Shown here in pieces: positions 32,238 to 43,389 of a stretch of DNA of 64,000 bases. Both the position numbers and the translations under genes were made by a program. Source of the stretch: Limnanthes douglasii subsp. nivea (taxonomy: Eukaryota > Streptophyta > Magnoliopsida > Brassicales > Limnanthaceae); assembly GCA_036936605.1 (NCBI GenBank), contig JAUPFV010000004.1, forward strand, positions 296,836,009-296,900,008, written 5' to 3'. Each line of letters begins with the position of its first letter. Position 1 is the stretch's first letter. The notes below the pieces were generated by a model that was not told the DNA's origin, made no database searches, and saw only the letters and a program-made list of their open reading frames with translations.

Positions 32238-34375
32238 TTAAGTTTCTTAATTGGAACGCTCGTGGTCTTAATAATAAATCTACCTTGTATGGACTAAAGT
32301 TTATCATTAATCATCATAAGGTTAAGCTAATAGCTATTCAAGAACATATGGCTAGAGTTGATAAAATTGAGAGAATTGCTCAGAAAATTGGTTTTACTTG
32401 TTGGATTTCTAACTGTTCTAATAAAGTTTGGCTGTTCTGGAATAATGAGATAAGTATAAATGTTTTATGTGATCATGATCAGTTTCTCCACTTGGAGATT
32501 AATACCTCTAATTTTTCTCGTTTTCTAACCTCTGTTTATGCTAAGAATAGATGTATGCAGCGTAAGGAATTGTGGAATAAGTTGGCTACCTTACCTCAGG
32601 ATGACAAGCCTTGGTTGCTGGCTGGTGACTTCAATGCCATTTCATCCTCTGATGATCAGCTTAATTGCTCTTCTTTTGATGTTTCTAGTGCTGATGACTT
32701 CAATGATTTCATCAGAATTTGTAATCTTGTTGATCCTGGCTTTGTTGGTTCCAGGTATACCTGGAGTAATAACAGAGCATGGAAAAGATTAGATAGACTG
32801 TTAGTTAATGATAAAGTTGTTATTTCTTTTCAAATTCAGGTCTTACACATGGTCAGAACCTGCTCTGACCATGCTCCTCTTCTAATTACTATGTCTAATC
32901 CTATTTGTTCTACTTCTAAAAAGAAAGGTTTCTTTAAATTTATTAACGCTTGGACTAATTATCCTGATTTCATCTCTGATGTAACTCTTAATTGGAACAT
33001 TGGTTGCAAGGGGGACATTAATATGGTGTTTTGGTATAAGCTTAGGAGGCTTAAAAACTTTCTTAAGGGTTGGAATATTAATAAGTTTGGTAACATTTTT
33101 AGTAAAGTGAAACATGCTATGGATGATGTGGCTATTATGGAGAACAATCACCAGGTTGTCAACAACAGGAAGTCTAAAGATAAGTTAAATAAAGCTAACA
33201 GTCTGCTTATTCAGGCCCTAAAGAACGAGGAAAGCTACTGGAGGCAGAAGTGCTACAACTCTTGGTTAAGCAATGGGGATGGTAACACTAAGCTTTATCA
33301 CTCCTATGTTTCTCAGAAAAAGAAAAAGAATTCTATTATGGGGATAAATGATAATGGTATCTGGTTGACTAATGAATCTGATATTGCTACTTCTGCAGAG
33401 AATTACTTTAAGCATATCATTTCTGGTGATATCTATTGCTGTGAGGATAATGATATTAATAATTCCATTCTTAACAGTATTCCTACTCTTGTTAGTTCTA
33501 GTGACAATGATAGTATTATGAAGGATGCTTCTAAAGAGGAGATGTGGGCTATTGTTACTGCTATGAAGAATGACAGTGCCCCTGGCACTGATGGCTTCAA
33601 TTGCCACTTTCTAAAGACTTGCTGGGGTATCATTAACTTTGATCTTTGTCAGGCTACCAATGCTTACCTAAGAGGCATGACTATTCCTAAGGGGATCTTT
33701 GCTACAGGGATCTGTCTGATTCCTAAGTCATCTAACCCTATCTTGTGGAATAACTTTAGGCCTATTAGTCTTTGTACGATTTTTAACATAATTATTTCTT
33801 CTCTTATTAACACTAGATTGGCTCTTATTCTTCCTAAGATTGTCTCTAAATGTCAAGGTGCTTTTGTGAGAAACATGCTTATTCATGACAATATTCTCAC
33901 TATTAAGGAAATGCTGCACAATATAAATAGGAGGCCATTTAAAGGGAACATTATTATGCAGCTGGATATGACAAAGGCATTTGACAGAATGTCTCATGCC
34001 TTTGTCATCAAGGTTATGCAGAAATTTGGTTTCTCTAGTGGTCTGTTGGCACTAATTCACTCTCTTATTTCTAATGTAATGATTTCTATTCTAATTAATG
34101 GTAGTAGTGTAGGCTTTTTCCCTCAAAAGAATGGATTAAGGCAAGGGGATCCTTTATCCCCTAGCCTTTTCATTCTTGCTGAGGAGGCTCTCCTAAGGGG
34201 GTTGTCTGATATTTATACAGCTAATCCTACCATGAAGTATTATCTTAAGTCAGGCTTTACATTACCTTGCCTTGCCTTTGCTGATGACATTGTAATCTTC
34301 TCTAACAGTGCTCTCCTTCTCTTGCTAACCTGTGTAAATTACTTGATAATTATCAGTCTGCATCTGGGCAAATGA
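32234..34375 (+). pseudogene. LINE ORF2: AP-type endonuclease and reverse transcriptase
   Basis: The 713-codon frame begins with the endonuclease domain (FLNWNARGLNN, IQEHMARVDK, LAGDFNAI, RLDRLLVN, and CSDHAPLL near residue 215). RT follows, with FRPISLCTIFN, LDMTKAFDRM, GLRQGDPLSPSLF and the catalytic LAFADDIVIFS. All key catalytic residues appear present. A single-base deletion in unit 1 of the tandem array (AGTGCTCTCC where units 2 and 3 have AGTGCTGCTCC) shifts the frame and ends the protein at 34375. The ATG at 32234 overlaps the ORF1 stop. Confidence 0.88.
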
Positions 34376-35697
34376 TCAATAAAGGCAAAACCAAAATTAT
34401 TACCTCAACCAAGCTGGCATTTGCTGCTAACTCCAGGTTGAAGGCTGCTACTGGTTTCAAGCTGGATCATGCCCCTTTTAAGTATTTGGGAATCAGCATT
34501 TCTGCAAATAACAAGGGAAGAAATTTTGTTAATCTATTGTCTGCCATTTATAGTAAAATTCAGATTTGGGATATGAAGTCTTTGTCCTTTGGGGGGAGAT
34601 TATCCCTCTTTAAGAGTGTTCTTCATCCTATTGTTTATTATTGGATGCAGAACACTCTAATTCCTAAGTCTATTCTCAATAAGATTGAGTTGTGTTTTAA
34701 TAAATTTCTTTGGAGGTCTAATTTCAATGACAAAGCTATTCATTGGACCTCTTGGGGCTTTCTATGTAAGCCCTTTGATGAAGGTGGCTTGAATATCAAG
34801 TTATTATCTGATATTCAAACCACATTCTCATTCAAATTATGGTTCCTATTTAGGAAAGACCAGTCACTTTGGTCTGATTTGATGCATCACACATACTGTG
34901 AAAATTGTCACCCTTCTATTGCTGATTGTAGCACTACTGATTCTATTATTTAGAAGCGCTTAGCTGCTATTAGGGCTCAGGCTGATGGGTATATTCACTG
35001 GAATTTAGGCAGAGATGATGTGGACTTTTGGAGAGATGCCTGGCATGGCATGTGCCCTATTGCTACTGATTCTGATCATAGGTCTTGGTTGCTTCCTGCT
35101 AAGGTTAATAATTTTTTGAAGGATACCAATTGGGACTTCTCTTTGCTTAACTTCTTGTCCCATGATCGTATTTCACACATTAAGTGTGTTAAGATTGATC
35201 AGGGCCAGGAAGATAAGATAGAGTGGGCTATTTCAAAAGATAAAGAGTTTAAAACTAGTTTAACTTGGGACATAATCAGAGTTAAAAACTCCAAGCAAAA
35301 CATTTTAAAGAAAATTTGGAGTCATTTTGTCCCAAGTAAGTTTTCTTTTCTTTGTTGGAAACTGTTAAATTTTTTTATCCCAATTGATAGCATCCTTTCA
35401 AAAAGACATTTCACTTTGGTTTCAAAATGTCAGTTCTGCTACAGTTGTGAAGAGAAGAATCATCTCTTCATCAACTATAGTTATGCCTGGTCTCTGTGGA
35501 ACTATTATGGGATTTTTTTCAGGGTTTCTTTAGGCAGGTTTATGTCCATCAGTCATGTGTTCTATAGCTGGTTTTGGGCATCCAATGGTAAATTTCATAT
35601 TACCCATCTTGTCCCACAAATTATATGTTGGACAATTTGGCGTAATAGAAATGCCAAATTGTTTCTAATGGTTTCTCTAGTGGTCTGTTGGCTCTAA
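34372..35697 (+). pseudogene. Unit 1: RT thumb to zf-RVT of LINE ORF2
   Basis: After the frameshift the frame resumes with the RT thumb (KYLGISISANNKGRNF, SFGGRLSLFKSVLHP). It is stopped by TAG at about 34951 where units 2 and 3 have TGG (Trp). It then continues to the zinc-binding domain (SHFVPSKFSFLCWKLLNFFI, CQFCYSCEEKNHLFINYS). At the junction it reads into nonsense (KLFLMVSLVVCWL) and stops at 35697. Confidence 0.85.
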
Positions 35698-37208
35698 TTC
35701 ACTCTCTTATTTCTAATGTAATAATTTCTATTCTAATTAATGGTAGTAGTGTAGGATTTTTCCCTCAAAAGAATGGATTAAGGCAAGGGGATCCTTTATC
35801 CACTAGCCTTTTCATTCTTGCTGAGGAGGCTCTCTTAAGGGGGCTGTCTGATATTTATACTGCTAATCCTACCATGAAGTATTATCTTAAGTCAGGCTTT
35901 ACATTACCTTGCCTTGCCTTTGCTGATGACATTGTAATCTTCTCTAACAGTGCTGCTCCTTCTCTTGCTAACCTGTGTAAATTACTTGATAATTATCAGT
36001 TTCCATCTGGGCAAATGATCAATAAAGGCAAAACCAAAATTATTACCTCAACCAAGCTGGCATTTGCTGCTAACTCCAGGTTGAAGGCTGCTACTGGTTT
36101 CAAGCTGGATCATGCCCCTTTTAAGTATTTGGGAATCAGCATTTCTGCAAATAACAAGGGAAGAAATTTTGTTAATCTATTGTCTGCCATTTATAGTAAA
36201 ATTCAGATTTGGGATATGAAGTCTCTGTCCTTTGGGGGGAGATTATCCCTCATTAAGAGTGTTCTTCATCCTATTGTTTATTATTGGATGCAGAACACTC
36301 TAATTCCTAAGTCTATTCTCAACAAGATTGAGTTGTGTTTCAATAAATTTCTTTGGAGGTCTAATTTCAATGACAAAGCTATTCATTGGACCTCTTGGGG
36401 CTTTCTATGTAAGACCTTTGATGAAGGTGGCTTGAATATCAAGTTATTATCTGATATTCAAACCACATTCTCATTCAAATTATGGTTCCTATTTAGGAAA
36501 GACCAGTCACTTTGGTCTGATTTGATGCATCACACATACTGTGAAAATTGTCACCCTTCTATTGCTGATTGTAGCACTACTGATTCTATTGTTTGGAAGC
36601 GCTTAGCTGCTATTAGGGCTCAGGCTGATGGGTATATTCACTGGCATTTAGGCAGAGAGGATGTGGACTTTTGGAGAGATGCCTGGCATGGCATGTGCCC
36701 TATTGCTACTGATTCTGATCACAGGTCTTGGTTGCTTCCTGCTAAGGTTAATACTTTTTTGAAGGATACCAATTGGGACTTTTATTTGCTTAACTTCTTG
36801 TCCCATGATCGTATTTCACACATTAAGTGTGTTAAGATTGATCAGGGCCAGGAAGATAAGATAGAGTGGGCTATTTCAAAAGATAAAGAGTTTAAAACTA
36901 GTTTAACTTGGGACATAATCAGAGTTAAAAACTCCAAGCAAAACATTTTAAAGAAAATTTGGAGTCATTTTGTCCCAAGTAAGTTTTCTTTTCTTTGTTG
37001 GAAACTGTTAAATTTTTTTATCCCAATTGATAGCATCCTTTCAAAAAGACATTTCACTTTGGTTTCAAAATGTCAGTTCTGCTACAGTTGTGAAGAGAAG
37101 AATCATCTCTTCATCAACTATAGTTATGCCTGGTCTTTGGAACTATTATGGGGTTCTTTTCAGGGTTTCTTTAGGCAGGTTTATGTCCATCAGTCATGTG
37201 TTCTATAG
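35688..37208 (+). pseudogene. Unit 2: open RT-core to zf-RVT segment of LINE ORF2
   Basis: Unit 2 has one uninterrupted frame of 506 codons from MALIHSLISNV through GLRQGDPLSTSLF, LAFADDIVIFS, the thumb and the zinc-binding region. A one-base deletion near 37137 (TCTTTGGAACTATT against TCTTTGTGGAACT in the other units, net frame change) then ends it early. It has no endonuclease or first half of RT, so it cannot act alone. Confidence 0.85.
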
Positions 37209-37310
37209 CTGGTTTTGGGCATCCAAAGGTAAATTTCATATTACCCATCTTGTCCCACAAATTATATGTTGGACAATTTGGCGTAATAGAAATGCCAAAT
37301 TGTTTCTAAT

Positions 37311-39081
37311 GGTTTCTCTAGTGGTCTGTTGGCTCTAATTCACTCTCTTATTTCTAATGTAATGATTTCTATTCTAATTAATGGTAGTAGTGTAGGCTTT
37401 TTCCCTCAAAAGAATGGATTAAGGAAATGGGATCCTTTATCCCCTAGCCTTTTCATTCTTGCTGAGGAGGCTCTCCTAAGGGGGCTGTCTGATATTTATA
37501 CTGCTAATCCTACCATGAAGTATTATCTTAAGTCAGGCTTTACATTACCTTGCCTTGCCTTTGCTGATGACATTGTAATCTTCTCTAACAGTGCTGCTCC
37601 TTCTCTTGCTAACCTGTGTAAATTACTTGATAATTATCAGTCTGCATCTGGCAAATGATCAATAAAGGCAAAACCAAATTATTAGCTCAACCAAGCTGGC
37701 ATTTGCTGCTAACTCCAGGTTGAAGGCTGCTACTGGTTTCAAGCTGGATCATGCCCCTTTTAAGTATTTGGGAATCAGCATTTCTGCAAATAACAAGGGA
37801 AGAAATTTTGTTAATCTATTGTCTGCCATTTATAGTAAAATTCAGATTTGGGATATGAAGTCTCTGTCCTTTGGGGGGAGATTATCCCTCATTAAGAGTG
37901 TTCTTCATCCTATTGTTTATTATTGGATGCAGAACACTCTAATTCCTAAGTCTATTCTCAATAAGATTGAGTTGTGTTTCAATAAATTTCTTTGGAGGTC
38001 TAATTTCAATGACAAAGCTATTCATTGGACCTCTTGGGGCTTTCTATGTAAGCCCTTTGATGAAGGTGGCTTGAATATCAAGTTATTATCTGATATTCAA
38101 ACCACATTCTCATTCAAATTATGGTTCCTATTTAGGAAAGACCAGTCACTTTGGTCTGATTTGATGCATCACACATACTGTGAAAATTGTCACCCTTCTA
38201 TTGCTGATTGTAGCACTACTGATTCTATTATTTGGAAGCGCTTAGCTGCTATTAGGGCTCATGCTGATGGGTATATTCACTGGCATTTAGGCAGAGAGGA
38301 TGTGGACTTTTGGAGAGATGCCTGGCATGGCATGTGCCCTATTGCTACTGATTTTGATCACATGTCTTGGTTGCTTCCTGCTAAGGTTAATACTTTTTTG
38401 AAGGATACCAATTGGGACTTCTCTTTGCTTAACTTCTTGTCCCATGATCGTATTTCACACATTAAGTGTGTTAAGATTGATCAGGGCCAGGAAGATAAGG
38501 TAGAGTGGGCTATTTCAAAAGATAAAGAGTTTAAAACTAGTTTAACTTGGGACATAATCAGAGTTAAAAACTCCAAGCAAAACATTTTAAAGAAAATTTG
38601 GAGTCATTTTGTCCCAAGTAAGTTTTCTTTTCTTTGTTGGAAACTGTTAAATTTTTTTATCCCAATTGATAGCATCCTTTCAAAAAGACATTTCACTTTG
38701 GTTTCAAAATGTCAGTTCTGCTACAGTTGTGAAGAGAAGAATCATCTCTTCATCAACTGTAGTTTTGCCTGGTCTTTGTGGAACTATTATGGGGTTCTTT
38801 TCAGGGTTTCTTTAGGCAGGTTTATGTCCATTAGTCATGTGTTCTATAGCTGGTTTTGGGCATCCAATGGTAAATTTCATATTACCCATCTTGTCCCACA
38901 AATTATATGTTGGACAATTTGGCGTAATAGAAATGCTAGTAAGTTCTCGGGCTCCTACGATGGGTTTGATAGTGCAATCTATAGTATTAACAGGATTATT
39001 AAAGGTATTGATGCTAATGGTGTCTTAAAATCTACTCACTGGTCAGGTGTGCATAAGGCTGGTTTGGTCCTAGGTTGTTAA
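37311..39081 (+). pseudogene. Unit 3: RT-core to zf-RVT segment joined to the native 3' part
   Basis: Here GLRQGDP has become GLRKWDP, and a base loss near 37650 and another near 37678 break the frame before it reopens at 37720. From there 453 codons cover the thumb and zinc-binding region and pass through the original continuation (SKFSGSYDGFDSAIYSINRI) to a TAA at 39079-39081. The RNase H domain follows in the same frame directly after that stop. Confidence 0.85.
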
Positions 39082-39609
39082 TCGATTTACAAAAGGAAGC
39101 ATAAACTGAGGTACCTGAAATGGGCGACTCCTCCTCCTGGCAGGCTCAAGGTGAATGTCGACGGCGCGTGCAGCTTCTCCGGTGAAGCCAGTGGAGGCTT
39201 TCTGGTTAGAGATGAGCATGGTAATCTGCTCTTTGGTCATGGCTTCTGTTTTGGCAAGGTTGGCCCGTTTGAGGCGGAGTGTTTGGCTCTGGTTGAGGCT
39301 CTTACTCACTGTCGAAGAAATGGTTGGGTGAATGTCGACATAGAGTCTGACTGTCAGACTCTAATCGACACTCTGGCTTTCGGTGTTGAGGTTTCCTTTT
39401 CGATGATTGCTGTGTGTAGAAGATTGATTCATCCTTTGATGATTCTCCGGCACGTTTCCCGTACTCAGAATGCGGCTGCTGACTGGATATCGAAGTGGGC
39501 TTCGAAAGTGAAGGGGAACAAAGCTTTCCTGGTTGGTGACGCTCCGGTTGAGCTTCTGGCTATTGTCACGCTCGAAAGTCTTGGTGTGGGGTACATTGAT
39601 CCAGGATGA
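39082..39609 (+). pseudogene. RNase H domain at the C-terminus of LINE ORF2
   Basis: The frame continues in phase after the TAA at 39079: YLKWATPPPGRLKVNVDGAC, FEAECLALVEAL, NVDIESDCQTLIDTL and HVSRTQNAAADWISKWA. The Asp of NVDGA, the Glu of AECLAL, the Asp of ESDCQ and the Asp of AAADW are the expected RNase H catalytic residues. Plant L1 lineages with an archaeal-type RNase H are known. The base composition is visibly richer in G and C than the rest of ORF2, as if this domain had a separate origin. Confidence 0.85.
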
Positions 39610-40014
39610 GTTAGTCGTGAGGTGGTGCTGGGTTCGACTGTGGCTGATGTGAAGCTAGGGTTCGTCTCAGCCATCCCGATTCGTGTGGTGGTGCTGGATT
39701 CGTGTGGTGGTGTTGGATTCGTGTCGCTTTAAGTGGCTTTGAATTGTGGTGTTTGATCAGTTGGTGGTGGCTGTCTGTTGAAATTAGGGTTTGGATTTTG
39801 TCTTTGGAAGCGAGATCGAGTTTGGAGGTGAGAGAGTGGAAGGGTGGAGATTAGGGTTTCGAGTTGGGGATTGAGTCTGAAGAGGGTTTGAGCTTTGGTT
39901 TGGGTTCGTTTGGGTCTTGGGCCCTTTTTCTTTTTTGACTTGGACCTTTCATTGTATCTGATATTATTTGGATGGATCTTAATAAATCTAATCTTTTGAA
40001 AAAAAAAAAAAAAA
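39610..40014 (+). other. LINE 3' untranslated region and poly-A tail
   Basis: A G/T-rich 3' region contains the repeated phrase gattcgtgtggtggtg (two adjacent copies, about 39679-39716). It ends with AATAAA (39981-39986), 12 bases of spacer and a run of 16 A (39999-40014). Confidence 0.8.
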
Positions 40015-40075
40015 TAGCCCAAAAAATAACCTTTAATTTTACTAATACGAAGTAAAATATTTATTGATACTAATA

Positions 40076-40693
40076 TTAAACAAAAAACCCAAACAAAGCT
40101 TGTTTATAGGGTAAAAACGACTTTTTCTTATCTCCTCCCTTCAAAGCCTTGTTCTTCACATAAAACGCCTCATGAGCCGTCGACACCGTCTCTTTCTTAC
40201 ACCTTTCGCTGCTTTTCTCAACTCTTTTTCTCTCTTCACGACCAATACTCACATCACTATGACTTCTCTTCATCAGACTCAGAAACCTCCATCGCTTCGA
40301 CGCCGTCGACGCCAACGCCGATGATCCGGTAGATTTGCTTTTCCTCGTCGGCAATTGGATCGGATCCAATTTCCGAATCATCCAATTGCAGTTCGATACA
40401 AATTCGAGCTCGTCATCGGAGGCCGATGAACTGTTATCGTCGCCGACGAGAGTCATATCCCCAAACGAATTCGTCAATTCGTCATCCTCCAGCGGGAATC
40501 GGCCGTCGATCATCGACGGTGATGGTGTTTCGTCCCCATCCTCTTGAACGGAGAGAAACTCGAATTCTTCGTTTTCGGTGGAGTGATTCGGTTCTCCGGT
40601 GACCCGAGCGACGGTATCGGCGATTTCACCGGAGCAGTAGACATTGAAGCTCAGGCAAGTCGTTAGTTGGTTAGTTGTTTCAGAATCGTTCAT
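40076..40693 (-). CDS. DUF1645 family protein
   Basis: A single uninterrupted minus-strand frame of 205 codons starts at ATG 40693. The C-terminal half matches the plant DUF1645 pattern: KSTGSSA...SKRWRFLSLMKRSHSD, then the lysine-rich stretch and the terminal KKSFLPYKQALFGFF. The N-terminal half is acidic and Ser-rich, with FEFLSVQEDGDE, FPLEDDEL and ELEFVSNCNW. The family's biochemical role is unknown, and some members are stress- or growth-related. There is no signal peptide or membrane segment. A polyadenylation-type AATAAA lies at 40065-40060 on the minus strand. The LINE poly-A tail lies only about 45 bp further on, so that element inserted at or near the gene's 3' end. Confidence 0.85.
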   Translation of the reverse strand: MNDSETTNQLTTCLSFNVYCSGEIADTVARVTGEPNHSTENEEFEFLSVQEDGDETPSPSMIDGRFPLEDDELTNSFGDMTLVGDDNSSSASDDELEFVSNCNWMIRKLDPIQLPTRKSKSTGSSALASTASKRWRFLSLMKRSHSDVSIGREERKRVEKSSERCKKETVSTAHEAFYVKNKALKGGDKKKSFLPYKQALFGFFV

Positions 40694-40725
40694 GGTAGTG
40701 GACTGGAGTTTGTGTGATCGTGAAC

Positions 40726-40736
40726 ATATATATATA
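40726..40736 (-). promoter_or_regulatory. Possible TATA box of the DUF1645 gene
   Basis: The run TATATATATA lies about 33-43 bp upstream of the ATG on the minus strand. If used, the 5' leader would be only a few bases, which is unusually short, so this may be a microsatellite rather than the real TATA box. Confidence 0.3.
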
Positions 40737-41072
40737 GGAACCCTAATTAATGCATGAAGATTATTTCTATATTTGTAAATGTTTTTATTTTGGTTTATTT
40801 ACACTTTTGGTATACTAATCTTTTAAGTTCTCAAATGTTTTGCCATCTATTTATAATTGGAATTTAGTGGTATTTGATGCATATGGAAGGTATAACTATA
40901 TTATTCACTATATTATAAGATAATTTTCAAATAATAAATCAACTTAATAATAGGTGGGTCGCGGTTTATATAAAATTGTTATTTTGGTACATACTTAAAT
41001 TGCCCTATAATTTTTATTTCAAAATAACCATAACAATCCAAAATCAAAATTATTCAGTACTACTATTTTTAG

Positions 41073-41107
<35 letters not shown>

Positions 41108-43380
41108 AAAATCTATATAATTTATTGCTATCTAATTCTTTAAATACTCCAAAGATCCTTATTTATTATATAAGTTTTTTAGGGCATTATTTTCATTGAA
41201 ACTCTATTTTCTTTTCTTTTTTTGGTTTTTTGTTTCTTCTCTTTTTTTGGTTTTTTTCCTTTCAATCTCTCTAATTTTAAATAGAATTCAAATGGATAAA
41301 ACTAAAGTCGATAAAAATTTAATTACGCTGAAAATCGATAAATCTCTAAATATTTTTTGGATTGATAAACTATTATCGAATGGACAAAACCCGAAGAGTT
41401 ATAATTGAAATGAGTTTTTAAGGTTTAAGAGTATGTATTGTGCGAAGAAAGAAAACAATTATCAATCATTTAGCGAGACCTAATTTTGAGATGACTAACA
41501 TACATCAGACTTAATTTTTAGATTGATGTCAAAATATTGTAAAATGAAAATGGTTAACTCGATTCGTAAAAAATAAAATAAAAAATAAAATCATAAAATA
41601 TCATCATACATATATAGTTTTGTTAGTCTTAAAATAAAAAAAATGATACTTTTAGATTTTTTTTCGAATTAGGTTTTAAAAGATACAAACATTTAAAATT
41701 TTAAATCACACAAAAAACGAAAGAGGTAATGTATATGCGTTTGATGATTTTGTATTAGAATGTGTTTAAAACTCAAATATTTTTAAATAAAAAATCTCAA
41801 ATGTTTTTTTGGATAGATCTTATATAATAACTCATCTCCGTAATGATTCTTTTTTACAAATTAAATTTATTAATGTAGATTTAATGTATTTATTTTAAAG
41901 ATATGATTAATTTTATTTTTTACAAACTAAGTTTATTTTAATGTTCATGTTTTTTATTGTGTTTTCATAAGTAAATAAGGACTAGTTTACGTAAGTACAT
42001 CACATGTAGTTTAGTAAACTCGATATCAAGATTTGTGATTATAATCACAATAATAAATATAACATGTGTAAGAAACAAATATATAAACACTACAAAAATA
42101 GACTATTATTTTTTATCCTCAAATTTGCATATGATTTTAGAGATATTTTTCAAAAACTCGAAAGTAACTGAGATCTAATAATAGAAAAAAAAATAAAAAT
42201 TTACGATCCTAAAAATTAGTTTTTCACTTTGGTAGAGAAAACGTCAAAATTACATTGAAATATGTCATGGTTATTTTTCGTGTCAATTCAGAAAAACAAA
42301 GATTGAGTTTAACAAAAATATGTCCAAACTCAATTCGAACGAAGAAGAAAAATATAAAATCGCTTAAACCTATTTTCCATATACTTTGTAAGTATAAAAT
42401 GAAGAAGAATATATCCTCAAAGAACATAGAAAATAAGATAGATTTGATTACTTTTTTTGCAAATATTGTTATGCATGTCTAATAAACTTGAATCCGCAAC
42501 TAAAAACTACATCACTTCTACAAGTGTTGTATTAGAAAGTAAAAAAAATATACATAGTTTTTACAAGTTATGTTTTTTAAGTAAATATACCTAATTTTTG
42601 GAACTCTAATGTTTCAGAGATAATAAATGCTTAGTTTTCACAAGTATCAAATAAATATATTATCAAATAACAAAGCTTTCACAGAATATATTTAAACTAA
42701 AATATTTAATATTATTATTTATTGTAGGATGTAAATATATCAACTGTATAAAAAAGATCAAGTTATTAAAATATTGGTTGTACATTTAGAGAAGTTATGG
42801 TTGTTTCCAAAAAAACATTATGTTGATGACTTTTTGGAAGATAACAAATGTAATAGGACATGAGAGAAAAGCTAATAAACTCGTCGAAAACATTCTTTGT
42901 GGTTAGTTTACTACAAACGTTTAAAAAAAATAAAGTTCAATCTTAGTTTTTTTTATATACAATTTTGTTTATTACTTGTACATTCATTTCCTTTTTAACA
43001 CGCAAACATTGGAACACGATACTAGGCTCCACAAGAATGATACATGATGCTTCAAGTGGTTTGGAATGGACATAAAATGGGGAAAATGATATGTTTAAAA
43101 TTGATTTTTTCTTAGTAAAAAATCATTTTAAATTATGATTTTTTATAATAAAATTAAAAATATTTTTTCTAAATATATAAACTTAGTCTTCACAATACTT
43201 TCAAGTCTAGTTTTTGCAACACTATACAAAAATAAATTTTACTTTTAAACCTATATTTCCAACAATATTTAGAAACATTTTTCATAAGTTAAATTTGCCT
43301 AGTTTTTTAAAAATATATCTAAATTTCATTTCATTTAATTTCATAATTTTTATTATGACTATAGGTAATCGTTGGGGATC
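40737..43380. other. AT-rich intergenic DNA with a (TTA)n microsatellite
   Basis: A (TTA)n run occupies about 41076-41106. No gene, RNA or transposon signature was found in the rest. Short open frames here have random AT-rich composition. Confidence 0.6.
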
Positions 43381-43389
43381 TTAAGCTTA

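Larger units (their letters stand above)
34028..38936 (+). repeat. Tandem triplication of a 1641-1642-bp LINE ORF2 segment
   Basis: The word ggtttctctagtggtctgtt starts unit 1 at 34028, unit 2 at 35670 and unit 3 at 37311, giving periods of 1642 and 1641 bp. Units run from late RT (just before GLRQGDP) to the end of the zinc-binding region. By eye, unit 1 and unit 2 differ at roughly 25 positions. At both junctions ...gtaatagaaatgc is followed by about 15 bases (caaattgtttctaat) absent from unit 3, which instead runs into the native continuation (tagtaagttctcggg) towards RNase H. The junction puts each new unit out of frame with the previous one. Confidence 0.95.
31716..40014 (+). mobile_element. 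LINE (L1-type with RNase H) containing a tandem triplication
   Basis: Order: C-terminal part of ORF1 (about 31721-32237), ORF2 endonuclease and RT (from 32234), three tandem copies of the RT-core-to-zinc-finger segment (34028 to about 38936), RNase H (to 39609), a 3' region with AATAAA at 39981, and a 16-base poly-A at 39999-40014. ORF1 is 5' truncated. Without the extra copies the element would be about 5 kb. The poly-A end lies some 60 bp beyond the stop codon of the convergent DUF1645 gene. I could not identify a target-site duplication. Confidence 0.92.

Noticed and set aside
31848..33997. Minus-strand frames opposite LINE ORF1/ORF2
   Set aside because: They are antisense shadows of the long LINE frames, with no independent features.
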